Of a DNA stretch of 64,000 nucleotides, positions 46,490 through 54,951 are shown piece by piece (within the stretch, counting starts at the first letter, position 1; every line of letters begins with the position of its first letter). A program made the position numbers and the translations under genes. Location: assembly GCA_965224275.1 (NCBI GenBank), contig CBDCYR010000005.1, positions 806,001-870,000 of the forward strand, written 5' to 3'. The stretch comes from CAUZWH01 sp965224275. GTDB taxonomy: Bacteria > Pseudomonadota > Alphaproteobacteria > SHVV01. The notes below the pieces were generated by a model that saw only the letters and a list, made by a program, of their open reading frames with translations, was not told the origin of the DNA and did not search any database.

Positions 46490-48061
46490 ATGACGGGGTC
46501 TGGGGGGGAGCGCGAAGGGGATACTGCGGCCTTGTCCGCTGATCGCGTGCGCGAACAGCTCGACAGAATATTGGCCAGCCGTGGCTTTGTGCAGGCCGAA
46601 CGGATCGGCCTCTTCCTGCGCTACGTCGTCGAGGAAGCCCTTGCCGGCCGCGGCGACCGGCTCAAGGAATACAGCGTTGCCATCGAAGTGTTCGGACGCG
46701 ACGACAGCTTCGATCCGCAGACCAGTTCGGTGGTTCGTGTTGAGGCCTCGCGTTTGCGGACCAAGCTGGACGAATACTACCGCGAAGCCGGCGTGTCAGA
46801 CTCACTCGTGATCGAGCTCCCGCGCGGCGGCTATGTCCCGATATTTCGCAGCCCCCAAACCGCCAGCGCGGGCTTCTCCGACCAACCTTCGATCGCGGTC
46901 ATGCCCTTCACCAATATGTCGACCGATCTCGAGCAGGACTATTTTGCAGCCGGGATCACGGAAGACATCATCACCGCGTTGTCGCGTGTGCGGCAATTTC
47001 CGGTCATCGCGCGGAACTCGACCTTCAGCTACAAAGACAAGGCCGTCGACATTCGTACCGTCGCCAATGAACTTGGTGCCCGCTACGTTATGGAAGGGAG
47101 CGTGCGCCTGGCAAACAACCGGGTGCGCGTCACCGCCCAGTTAATCAACGGCGATACCGGCAACCATATTTGGGCGGATCGGTACGACCGCGATCTCAAC
47201 GACATTTTCGCACTCCAAGATGAGCTCACCATCGCGATCGTCGGTGCGATCGAACCGGAGATGGGCCGTGCCGAGCGCGAGCGCGTCAGGCACAAACGAC
47301 CCGAAAGCTTCGATGCCTGGGAATTCTACCAGCAGGGTATGGCCCACCTTCACCGGCGCACCAAGGAAGATATGGAAATCGCGCGTGGTTTCTTGCGCAA
47401 CGCCATGGCAATAGATCCGCGATTCGCGCCTATTTATGCGGCACATTCTCGGACGATTTCCTTCGATATCCTGTTCGGGTTTTCTGACGGCGATCGCGAC
47501 GACGCGCTTCGCGCGGCACGCAAAGCGGTTGACCTCGATCTCGAGCACGCGGACGGCCACCTCGCACTCAGCACGATTCACTATATTGAGAGCAACTTTG
47601 ATCAGGCGATCCCGGAAGCGGAAACCACGCTGCGCCTCAATCCGAGCTACGCCGCCGCGCACCACTTACTGGGCACAATCCTGGCGCATTCGGGACGCTC
47701 GGAGGACTCGCTACCCCATCTTCATGCCGCCATTCGCTTGAGCCCGCGCGACGCGGAGATCGCTCCCTTTCATGCCCGGATCGCGATGGCTCATTTGTAT
47801 CTCCGCAACCACGAAGAAGCAGCCGCGTGGGGTGCAAAAGCGGTCCGGCTGCCCGGTGTCCAGTGGCCGGGACATTGCGCTTATATCGCCGCGCTCGCAC
47901 ATCTCGATCGCGGCGATGAGGCAAACCAAGCGCTGGCAGCTCTCATGACATTTCGAACCGACGTGTCGCTATCTTTCGTACGCCGACAATCACCGACCAT
48001 CATTGAAGAAGATCTAGAGCACCTGTTGAGCGGCCTCCGCAAAGGCGGGCTCGCAAAATGA
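46490..48061 (+). CDS. TolB/FlgO-like N-domain and TPR signalling protein
   Basis: From ATG 46490 the product has 523 residues. The N-terminal 110 residues (LDRILASRGFVQAERIGLFL; VRVEASRLRTKLDEYYREAG; LPRGGYVPIF) are the module often found before TPR arrays in cyclase-like and response proteins. A TolB/FlgO-type domain follows (IAVMPFTNMSTDLEQDYFAAGITEDI; GARYVMEGSVRLANNRVRVTAQLI; IWADRYDRDL). Then TPR repeats run to the end (LDLEHADGHLALSTIHYIES; LRLNPSYAAAHHLLGTILAHSG). Many such proteins carry an adenylate cyclase domain; this one does not. It is cytoplasmic by appearance and converges on aprA. Confidence 0.78.
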   Translation: MTGSGGEREGDTAALSADRVREQLDRILASRGFVQAERIGLFLRYVVEEALAGRGDRLKEYSVAIEVFGRDDSFDPQTSSVVRVEASRLRTKLDEYYREAGVSDSLVIELPRGGYVPIFRSPQTASAGFSDQPSIAVMPFTNMSTDLEQDYFAAGITEDIITALSRVRQFPVIARNSTFSYKDKAVDIRTVANELGARYVMEGSVRLANNRVRVTAQLINGDTGNHIWADRYDRDLNDIFALQDELTIAIVGAIEPEMGRAERERVRHKRPESFDAWEFYQQGMAHLHRRTKEDMEIARGFLRNAMAIDPRFAPIYAAHSRTISFDILFGFSDGDRDDALRAARKAVDLDLEHADGHLALSTIHYIESNFDQAIPEAETTLRLNPSYAAAHHLLGTILAHSGRSEDSLPHLHAAIRLSPRDAEIAPFHARIAMAHLYLRNHEEAAAWGAKAVRLPGVQWPGHCAYIAALAHLDRGDEANQALAALMTFRTDVSLSFVRRQSPTIIEEDLEHLLSGLRKGGLAK

Positions 48062-48127
48062 TCGATCGTCTAACTTGAGGGGACGTGCGCGCCGAGTTCG
48101 TCACACCTGATCGGGTTAGATGACACG

Positions 48128-48163
48128 CCCCGGTGGGCGGGCAACTCTGAGACCCCCACCGGG
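48128..48163. terminator. Hairpin between convergent TPR gene and aprA
   Basis: CCCGGTGGG (48128-48136) and CCCACCGGG (48155-48163) can pair in the 130-bp gap between the two stop codons. No T-run follows on either strand, so this may be a factor-dependent end or mRNA-stabilising hairpin rather than a classical terminator. Confidence 0.4.
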
Positions 48164-48192
48164 CGCCAATGTTCGCAGCCTGGAGAGCTCGT

Positions 48193-50037
48193 CTAATCGA
48201 CGATGTGATACACCGGTGCCTTCTCCATTTCCCATTCCCCGGATTCCTGTTCGTACTGGGATAAGGTGAAGCAGTGCCAATCGCCATCATCCAGCTTCGG
48301 ATGATCGGCCCGATAGTAATATCCCGGCCACCGCGTTTCGGTCCGGTACATCGTGTGTTGGGTCACACACTCCGAGGCCAAGACCCGGTGCTGAAGTTCC
48401 CACGCCCGCTGCAGCTGATGCAAATCTTCGGCCCCGAGATAGTCGAGGTCTTCCTTCAGCATACCCAGCAACTCCAGCCCGCGGGTCAGCAACGGTTCGT
48501 TGGTCGTGTAGTGGGCGCTGATACCGCCGACATATTCGTCCATGATCTTCTCGAGTCGCTGAAGCCCATGAATTGGCAAAAGATAGCTCGGCGAAACGGT
48601 TCCCGCGGTGATCTCGTTGCGGCCGACCTCGTAGGTCTCCAGAGGCTGGAAGATCACCTTCTTGAGACCTTCATACTCCGCTTCACTGACCTGCGGCTGG
48701 CTGTTACCCAGGTCGTTAACATAATTGACCGCTGCCTTGCCGGCGATCCGGCCTTCGGTAAACGATCCCGACGAGAACTTGTGGGCGGTGCCGCCGATCG
48801 TATCGCCGGCGCCGAATAGACCCTCGACGGTCATCATCCGGTTGTACCCCCACTGGTAATCGGCAGGGGCGTAATCCTCCGGGCCGCTCGCCCAGGCGCC
48901 CGAGCACGTGGCATGGGAGCCCATGACGTATGGCTCGGACGTGGTCAGTTCGGGATTGGTATGCTTGGGATCGATGTTCTGCGAGGCCCAGACGACCGCT
49001 TGCCCGATCGTCATGCCGAGGAAGTTCTCCCAGCCAACTTGCTCCAAGTGCGGATCTTGGAACGCCTCCGTGGTGACCATGCGGATGGGGCCGCGGCCGG
49101 CCTTGAGCTCCTCGAGCATCGCATGGTTACGCAGACAGGTCGGCACCGGGTGCCGATCAATGTAATCCCCGACCAGTTCCTTGGTGTGTTCGTACCAGGT
49201 GGATTCGTACTCGTTGCCATAGGCGTTCTGGGTATACGTCTTGAGATGCAGGAAGTAAGCCCCGACCGGACCATAGCCGTCCTTGAATCGGGTGAGGACG
49301 ATGCGGTTTTCCATCTGCGTCATCTTGGCGCCGACGCGGATCGGCAACGCGTAAGCCGAGGCGCTGCTCCACGGCGCATACCAGGTCCGTCCCATACCTT
49401 CGCCGACCGCACGCGGCTTGAAGATGTGCGAGGCACCACCGGCCGATACGATGACGGCCTTGGCGCGGAAGACGTAGAAATCCCCGGTACGAACGTTGAA
49501 CCCGACGGCTCCGGCGACCCGGTTGGGCTTGCTTTTGTCCATCAGCAGATGGGTCACCATGATCCGGTTGTAGACTTCGGTGGCGGCTTTGCGGGCCGCC
49601 TCGGCGACGATCGGCTTGTAGCTTTCGCCGTGAATCATGATCTGCCACTTGCCTTCGCGCAGATAGCGTCCGGTTTCCGGGTCCTTCATGATGGGCAGGC
49701 CCCACTCCTCGAACTTGTGCACGGTGGAGTCGACATGCCTGGCGATGTCGTAGCCCAAGTCCTCGCGCACCAAACCCATCAGGTCGTTGCGGGCGTAGCG
49801 GACATGGTCCTCGGGCTGGTTCTCATCCCACTGCATGCCCATGTAGCAGTTGATCGCATAGAGGCCCTGCGCCACCGCGCCGCTGCGCTCGATGTTCGCC
49901 TTCTCGACGACGACGACCTTTTTGTCGCGCCCCCAATACCTGGATTCGTAGGTGGCGCCGCAGCCGGCCATGCCGCCGCCAATGACCAGGATATCCGACT
50001 CCACAAAAACCGTTTTCCTGCGTCGGAACAAACTCAC
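48193..50037 (-). CDS. aprA: Adenylylsulfate (APS) reductase alpha subunit
   Basis: AprA is the FAD subunit that, in sulfur oxidisers, joins sulfite and AMP to give APS. The 614-residue protein begins with an FAD-binding fold (SDILVIGGGMAGCGATYESRYWG). It has the fumarate-reductase-like flavin domain (GVNCYM-like NCYMGMQWDENQPEDHVRYARND; FRAKAVIVSAGGASHIFKPR; GLFGAGDTIGGTAHKFSSGS). The C-terminal helical domain includes LHQLQRAWELQHRVLASE. Its GTG start overlaps the aprB stop as TAGTG, which implies translational coupling. It is the last gene of the aprM-aprB-aprA unit. Confidence 0.95.
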   Translation of the reverse strand: MSLFRRRKTVFVESDILVIGGGMAGCGATYESRYWGRDKKVVVVEKANIERSGAVAQGLYAINCYMGMQWDENQPEDHVRYARNDLMGLVREDLGYDIARHVDSTVHKFEEWGLPIMKDPETGRYLREGKWQIMIHGESYKPIVAEAARKAATEVYNRIMVTHLLMDKSKPNRVAGAVGFNVRTGDFYVFRAKAVIVSAGGASHIFKPRAVGEGMGRTWYAPWSSASAYALPIRVGAKMTQMENRIVLTRFKDGYGPVGAYFLHLKTYTQNAYGNEYESTWYEHTKELVGDYIDRHPVPTCLRNHAMLEELKAGRGPIRMVTTEAFQDPHLEQVGWENFLGMTIGQAVVWASQNIDPKHTNPELTTSEPYVMGSHATCSGAWASGPEDYAPADYQWGYNRMMTVEGLFGAGDTIGGTAHKFSSGSFTEGRIAGKAAVNYVNDLGNSQPQVSEAEYEGLKKVIFQPLETYEVGRNEITAGTVSPSYLLPIHGLQRLEKIMDEYVGGISAHYTTNEPLLTRGLELLGMLKEDLDYLGAEDLHQLQRAWELQHRVLASECVTQHTMYRTETRWPGYYYRADHPKLDDGDWHCFTLSQYEQESGEWEMEKAPVYHIVD

Positions 50038-50498
50038 TAAACCACTCCCTGCTTGAGTTGATCCGGCGTCAGCGCGGGAAGCTTATCGATGTTGAGTGCA
50101 TCCGGTTCGTGCGCCAGTTCCTGGGATTTCATCGCCTCCGGGCTGGGCGATTCGTAGTCGGACGCCGACTTGATCGATCCCCATGGTGTGGTCCTGATCG
50201 GCGACTCGAAATTCTTCTCGCGGCCATCCCGGAACTTGATTTTCCATGAAATTGTGGCCTTCGCCTCTTCCCGGAGTACCCGGACACTATGGCCGAGAGG
50301 GGCGAAGTCGGCGTAGCCGCGGCAGTCAATCGCGTTTTGCGGACACGCCTTAACACAGGAGTAGCACTCCCAGCACATGTTCGGTTCGATGTTATAGGCA
50401 CGCCGAGTGGTCTTATCGATGTGCATGATGTCGGACGGGCAGATATCAACGCAGTGTCCGCAGCCGTCGCAACGCGTCATGTAAACAAATGTCGGCAT
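50037..50498 (-). CDS. aprB: APS reductase beta subunit (ferredoxin-type)
   Basis: The 153-residue protein carries two [4Fe-4S] motifs near its start: CDGCGHCVDICPSD and CWECYSCVKACPQNAID. These wire the AprA flavin to the membrane partner. The C-terminal part (GHSVRVLREEAKATISWKIKFRDG) is the AprB tail that wraps around AprA. The ATG at 50498 gives the usual PTFVYMTRCDGCGHC opening. It lies 83 bases after aprM in the same direction, and its stop overlaps the aprA start. Confidence 0.95.
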   Translation of the reverse strand: MPTFVYMTRCDGCGHCVDICPSDIMHIDKTTRRAYNIEPNMCWECYSCVKACPQNAIDCRGYADFAPLGHSVRVLREEAKATISWKIKFRDGREKNFESPIRTTPWGSIKSASDYESPSPEAMKSQELAHEPDALNIDKLPALTPDQLKQGVV

Positions 50499-50581
50499 AA
50501 CTTCCGTACTCTCCTGTATCGCAACCCAGTGGGCTGACTAACTAACTGTCCTGACTAATTGAGCCGACTAATTGAGCTGAT

Positions 50582-51367
50582 TCAGTAGTGCCGGGGCTCG
50601 CGGCGGGCGCTGCCGAAGGTTGCGGGTTTGTCGGCCGGGGCCGGCAGATTGCTCCGCGACCCGTCCGCTTCCGCCACCCGCTTCTGCAGGGCCGCAACCG
50701 GCTTGAAGAACATGTGCGAGAACTTGGACCACGGCACCGATCCGAACAGCACGGTCGTGGCAATCAGGTACAAACCGAGGAACACGGTTGTCCATGAGCT
50801 GCCCGCCGCCTGCAGATAGGCCCAGATCAAGCCCAGCGTCACGCTCGCGAGCAGCGACAGGACGAACAGGTCGGCGCGCGCAAGGCGGAACGGTGAATTG
50901 CCCTCAGCCACGACGTCGACCCGAATGAAGAACCAGAACCAATAGCCGCCCAGGCAAACCAGCAGGGCCCCGAGGGTCCACAGCTGCGGCAGGATGGCGG
51001 GCGCAGGGGTGGCGGGCGTTGGATACCAAAACACCATGACGATGGTTGTGATCACGTAAGCCAGGAATCCGTACATCGTGAGCAGGTGAGCAATTCGGCG
51101 CCGCGCGCTGCAGAACTCACCCGATGTCAGGACATCCACCGCCGCGGTCTGGATCGCGATCGACACCATTTCTCCGCCGCCGACCTGCTGCGTCCCTTTT
51201 GATTTTGCGCTCCGCCAATTGTCGAAGAAGTACTTGGCGCTCTTCTTATGGACAATGTCGAACAGCGTTCCACCCGCAACCAGGATTATCATGATGACGA
51301 CGAATGTCTGTATGAGACCGGGTGATATCGACGCCGAAAGCTCGGCGAAGGGATTGCTGGTGATCAT
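50582..51367 (-). CDS. aprM: APS reductase membrane anchor AprM
   Basis: This 261-residue membrane protein has about five to six hydrophobic helices (FVVIMIILVAGGTLFDIVHKK; IAHLLTMYGFLAYVITTIVMVFW; LWTLGALLVCLGGYWFWFF; ADLFVLSLLASVTLGLIWAYL; TVFLGLYLIATTVLFGSVPW). Gene order aprM-aprB-aprA and the heterodisulfide-reductase-like membrane form fit AprM. That protein is known from sulfur-oxidising bacteria, where it replaces Qmo as the link between AprBA and the quinone pool. Several histidines in the helices could ligate haem. ATG 51367 heads the operon; sat diverges from it across a 196-base gap. Confidence 0.88.
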   Translation of the reverse strand: MITSNPFAELSASISPGLIQTFVVIMIILVAGGTLFDIVHKKSAKYFFDNWRSAKSKGTQQVGGGEMVSIAIQTAAVDVLTSGEFCSARRRIAHLLTMYGFLAYVITTIVMVFWYPTPATPAPAILPQLWTLGALLVCLGGYWFWFFIRVDVVAEGNSPFRLARADLFVLSLLASVTLGLIWAYLQAAGSSWTTVFLGLYLIATTVLFGSVPWSKFSHMFFKPVAALQKRVAEADGSRSNLPAPADKPATFGSARREPRHY

Positions 51368-51470
51368 AAAATGTCCCTATCTCGAAAGACCGTGTCGCTC
51401 GCGTGGTGGGCTGCCTTAGGGGGAGGAACGCCGGGGGCCGGAGATGACGTCCTCATGATAGCTATTTCAA

Positions 51471-51500
51471 ATGACTGCGTAAAAATCCATACACTATAAG
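51471..51500 (+). promoter_or_regulatory. Sigma-70-like promoter for sat
   Basis: ATGACT (51471-51476, 4 of 6 to TTGACA) and TATAAG (51495-51500, 5 of 6 to TATAAT) are separated by 18 bases in the AT-richest part of the aprM-sat gap. A start near 51507 would give a leader of about 57 bases. The call rests on sequence match only. Confidence 0.4.
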
Positions 51501-51563
51501 TACGCCCCGCCGCCAGAAACGTCGAACGGGCGAAGCAACAAAACGGCAGAGGGTGTGCATTTC

Positions 51564-52751
51564 ATGTCGAAATTGGTTTCTCCGCATGGTGGCGGCGGGC
51601 TCGATCCGAGACTGCTTGGCTCTGGGCGGAATGGGGAAGACGAACGATCGGAGGCGCTGAAACGGGCGCCCGATCGCAAGGCCGTTCCGATGACCAGCCG
51701 CGAAACCTCAGATCTGGTGATGCTGGCCATGGGCGCCTATACGCCGCTGGACGGCTTCATGACACACGACGACTGGCGCGGGGCGTGCGTCGACATGACG
51801 TTGAGCAACGGCACGTTCTGGCCAATCCCCATCACCCTATCGTGCGATCGAGACTTGGCCGACGCGATCGCGATCGGCGAAGAGGTCGCCCTGGTCGATC
51901 AAGAGTCCGGCGAGATCATGGCACTCATGGATGTCTCGGAAAAATACGCGATCGACCGGGAGCTGGAATGTTCCGAGGTCTTTCGCACCACCGACGCTGC
52001 CCATCCCGGAGTCGCCAAGGTGATGGCCCAGGGCGAGGTCAACCTGGCCGGACCGGTGAGAGTGTTGAGCGAGGGCGCCTATCCGCAAGACTACAGCGAC
52101 CTCTACATGCGTCCGGCCGAAACCCGGGCCCTGTTTGTCGAGCGCGGCTGGTCAAAGGTCGCCGCCTTCCAAACCCGCAACCCGATGCACCGCAGCCACG
52201 AGCATCTGGCCAAGATCGCCATCGAGCTTTGCGACGGCCTGCTGATTCACCAGGTCCTGGGCAAGCTCAAGCCTGGCGATATCCCGGCGGATATCCGGAC
52301 CCAGGCGATCGATGCCCTGGTGAAGAACTATTTCGCGCCCGATACGGTGATCCAGGCCGGCTATCCCATCGAGATGCGCTACGCCGGTCCGCGCGAAGCC
52401 CTGTTGCACGCGCTGTTCCGGCAGAATTTCGGCTGCTCCCACTTGGTTGTCGGCCGCGATCACGCCGGCGTCGGAAGCTACTATGGGCCGCTCGATGCTC
52501 ACCACATCTTCAATACCCTGGACGCCGGCAGTCTCGAGATCGAACCGTTAAGGATTGACGTAACGTTCTACTGCGCCGTCTGTGGCGGGACCGCGACCAC
52601 CCGAACCTGCCCCCATGACGAGGATCAGCGGTTGACGATTTCCGGAACCCGGCTGCGGGAAATGTTCGCCAACCACGAGACTATTCCAGTCGAGTTCAGC
52701 CGCCCCGAAGTGATTGCAGTTCTCCAAGCGTATTACGACAGTTTGGCGTAA
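51564..52751 (+). CDS. sat: Sulfate adenylyltransferase (ATP sulfurylase)
   Basis: Sat interconverts APS plus pyrophosphate with ATP plus sulfate; beside aprBA-aprM it would run towards ATP. The 395-residue protein has the key motifs QTRNPMHRSHEHLAKIA (QxRNPxHxxH), VGRDHAGVGSYYGPLDAHHIF (GRDHAG) and TISGTRLREMF. A cysteine pair (CAVCGG) and a later CPHDED lie near the C-terminus, as in zinc-bearing homodimeric Sat proteins. ATG 51564 is taken over GTG 51555. A 46-base stretch of its coding sequence (52590-52635) recurs in the repeat array that follows. Confidence 0.95.
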   Translation: MSKLVSPHGGGGLDPRLLGSGRNGEDERSEALKRAPDRKAVPMTSRETSDLVMLAMGAYTPLDGFMTHDDWRGACVDMTLSNGTFWPIPITLSCDRDLADAIAIGEEVALVDQESGEIMALMDVSEKYAIDRELECSEVFRTTDAAHPGVAKVMAQGEVNLAGPVRVLSEGAYPQDYSDLYMRPAETRALFVERGWSKVAAFQTRNPMHRSHEHLAKIAIELCDGLLIHQVLGKLKPGDIPADIRTQAIDALVKNYFAPDTVIQAGYPIEMRYAGPREALLHALFRQNFGCSHLVVGRDHAGVGSYYGPLDAHHIFNTLDAGSLEIEPLRIDVTFYCAVCGGTATTRTCPHDEDQRLTISGTRLREMFANHETIPVEFSRPEVIAVLQAYYDSLA

Positions 52752-52753
52752 CA

Positions 52754-53460
52754 GGTGCTCGTTCCGCTCGTTCCGCTGGTCACCCTCTCCAATGATTTGG
52801 GTGAGGGTTCGACAACTATGAACAAAGATCCCAAACGAGCTGTTTTCCTAGTCGCGAGGCGGCGTGGAAATGGCTAGACCCTCACCCCCGCCCTCTCCCG
52901 CAAGCGGGCGAGGGAGCTCCGCCGGTATCGCGACCACCCGAACCTGCCCCAAGGCGAGGTTCAGCAGTTGAGCGGTGCTCGTTCCGCTGGGCACCCTCTC
53001 CCAACGATTGGGAGAGGGTGGGGTGAGGGTTCGACAACTATGAACAAAGATCCCAAACGAGCTGTTTTCCTAGTCGCGGGGTGCATGGAAATGGCTAGAC
53101 CCTCACCCCCGCCCTCTCCCGCAAGCGGGCGAGGGAGCTCCGCCGGTATCGCGACCATCCGAACTTGCCCCATGGCGAGGTTCAGCAGTTGAGCGGTGCT
53201 CGTTCCGCTGGGCTCCCTCTCCCAACGATTTGGGAGAGGGTGGGGTGAGGGTTCGACAACTATGAACAAAGATCCCAAACGAGCTGTTTTCCTAGTCGCG
53301 AGGCGGCGTGGAAATGGCTAGACCCTCACCCCCGCCCTCTCCCGCAAGCGGGCGAGGGAGCTCCGCCGGTATCGCGACCATCCGAACTTGCCCCATGGCG
53401 AGGATCAGCGGTTGAGAGGTGCTCGTTCCGCTCGGCTCCCCCTCCCAAGGATTTAGGAGA
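52754..53460 (+). repeat. 221-bp direct repeat array behind sat, carrying a sat fragment
   Basis: Units begin with GGTGCTCGTTCCGCT at 52754, 52974, 53195 and 53418 (last one partial), with spacing of 220, 221 and 223. Each full unit has a hairpin CCCTCTCCCAACGATTGGGAGAGGG (shortened in the first). The conserved word CGACAACTATGAACAAAGAT follows, then a second hairpin (CCCGCAAGCGGG). Each ends with about 43 bases matching sat codons 343-358 (52929-52971, 53150-53192, 53373-53415). The array holds no gene I can support. At 53461-53513 it runs into a copy of a segment of the MITE at 44073. Confidence 0.9.
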
Positions 53461-53513
53461 TTCGAAGCTGTGACTGTCGTGCCGGTGGCACGGCGCAAGC
53501 GCGCCTTCGTGGG
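53461..53513. repeat. Dispersed repeat shared with the MITE at 44073-44126
   Basis: TTCGAAGC, then GACTGTCGTGCCGGTGGCAC and CGCGCCTTCGTGGG, match 44073-44126 (TTCGAAGC, GACCGTCGTGCCAAGTGGCAC, CACGCCTTCGTGGG) at most positions. The short word CCTTCGTGGG also occurs between genes at about 35728 and 41029, suggesting a dispersed family of fragments. Confidence 0.65.
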
Positions 53514-53589
53514 TGAGAAGGCTTCGTTGTGTTTCGCCACGGCGAAGATTCGGGCTCTTTGCAAAGATGAGTGCTAAGGCAGTCGCAGC

Positions 53590-53946
53590 TCACAACTTGG
53601 TGTATTTGGTGGCGGTGCCGCGCGCCTTCTCGACCGGATACTTGATTTCGTTTTTCTCAATCTTGTCCACCGCGGCCGCGCCGAGATCGATGCCGGCCCG
53701 TTCACAGACCAAAAGCAAATAGAGCAACACGTCGGCGCATTCTTCGGCCAGGCGGGTCCGGAACTCCGGCGCCGACGCCGCCGCTTCGACCGCCGCGTCA
53801 TCCTTCCATTGCGCCAACTCGAGGACTTCGGCGGCCTCCAGGTTCAACGACAGCATGAGGTTCTTCAAACTGTGGAATCGCTGCCAATCGCGTTCATCCC
53901 GGAACGCGAGCAAGCGCTGCGTGAGTTCGTCAAGACTCGTTTGCAT
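53590..53946 (-). CDS. MazG-like nucleotide pyrophosphohydrolase
   Basis: The 118-residue all-alpha protein resembles the MazG/dCTP-pyrophosphatase (RS21-C6, iMazG) group that hydrolyses non-canonical or excess nucleoside triphosphates. Metal-binding acidic residues appear as LNLEAAEVLELAQW (ExxE) and LAEECADVLLYLLLVCERAG (ExxxD). The N-terminal QRLLAFRDERDWQRFHSLKNLMLSL is also typical. ATG 53946 is chosen; a longer frame from a non-ATG codon at 53982 has no better support. It lies divergent to the phosphoesterase gene. Confidence 0.85.
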   Translation of the reverse strand: MQTSLDELTQRLLAFRDERDWQRFHSLKNLMLSLNLEAAEVLELAQWKDDAAVEAAASAPEFRTRLAEECADVLLYLLLVCERAGIDLGAAAVDKIEKNEIKYPVEKARGTATKYTKL

Positions 53947-54147
53947 GGCGGAGAGGACCGTCGAGGGAGAATGTTCAATCAATGCCGGCTGCTCGACAGG
54001 CCGACGACCGGCCCATACTATCCGGCCGGCGAGTCATTGGACAATCAGCGACCCGATATCATTCATGTGTCTCGACGTATTCCGGCACGGATCGAAATCG
54101 GTCCGCGCCTTGCGGCGGATAGGACTCCACAATTGACCAACGTCGAC

Positions 54148-54909
54148 ATGGTCATCGCGCAGATCAGCGACACCCATATTCTCGCACGATCCGCAGATGA
54201 GACCATCGGCAAGCATCGCGCCGACAACTTGCGTCGCTGCGTCGCCGACATTAACCGGCGGCAACCCGATGTCGTGGTTCACACCGGCGACATCGTCCAT
54301 CACGGTCGGCCCGAGGAATATGCACACGTGCGCGAGATTCTAAGGCCTTTGCAGGCGCCGCTTTACGTCATTCCAGGCAATCGCGACCACCGTGATTCTC
54401 TCCGCGCCATCTTCGACGACCACACCTATTTTCCTGCCAATGGTGATTTCCTCCACTACACGGTCGAAAATCATGCGGTGCGGCTGGTCGCTCTGGATTC
54501 GATTGGCGCGGGCGAAGATGCTGGAGATAACAAAGGGGCTTTCTGCGAGAGGCGTTTGGCGTGGCTCGACAATGCGCTCGCCCAAGCGCCGGACCGCCCA
54601 ACCATCCTGCTTATCCATCAACCGCCATTCGACGTCGGCAGCCATTATGTGGGTGGCTACCGGCGCCCACAGCAAGCCAATGATCTCGCCGCCTTGGTCA
54701 GCCGCCATCCGCAGGTCGGGCGGCTCCTGTGTGGGCATATCCATCGCGCGCACCGTGCGCAGTGGGGTGGCACGGTCGCCACCACCATCCCCAGCGTCGC
54801 GATGGACCTGCGTAAGGGAGACGACGCAGCGATCGCAGCGGCGCCCTCGTACCTTTTGCACGCCGCCTCGAGTGACGGCGCGGTGGTCAGTCACACGCAA
54901 GTCGCGTGA
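54148..54909 (+). CDS. Metallophosphoesterase (CpdA-like)
   Basis: From ATG 54148 the product has 253 residues with the calcineurin-like metal motifs in order: IAQISDTH, VVHTGDIVHHG, YVIPGNRDHRDSLR, LLIHQPPFD and LLCGHIHRAH. This set matches class III 3',5'-cyclic nucleotide phosphodiesterases and related enzymes. Given an adenylate cyclase gene at 55.9 kb and cNMP-binding proteins at 2.6 and 6.3 kb, cyclic AMP breakdown is plausible but unproven. TTG 54133 is an alternative start. The open frame extends further upstream without family similarity. Confidence 0.87.
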   Translation: MVIAQISDTHILARSADETIGKHRADNLRRCVADINRRQPDVVVHTGDIVHHGRPEEYAHVREILRPLQAPLYVIPGNRDHRDSLRAIFDDHTYFPANGDFLHYTVENHAVRLVALDSIGAGEDAGDNKGAFCERRLAWLDNALAQAPDRPTILLIHQPPFDVGSHYVGGYRRPQQANDLAALVSRHPQVGRLLCGHIHRAHRAQWGGTVATTIPSVAMDLRKGDDAAIAAAPSYLLHAASSDGAVVSHTQVA

Positions 54910-54951
54910 CCCTCTGATCGCGCTCACCATTCACTAGGGCGCTGATAAGTC

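Noticed and set aside
48913..50040. 375-residue plus-strand frame over aprA
   Set aside because: It is a GC-rich shadow of aprA codons without any recognisable motif.
52754..53460. CRISPR or rRNA-like repeat
   Set aside because: The units are 221 bp with hairpins and a sat fragment, without spacers or any RNA gene signature.
53809..54147. N-terminal extension of the phosphoesterase
   Set aside because: The open frame continues upstream but overlaps the MazG-like gene and shows no family sequence before the first metal motif.
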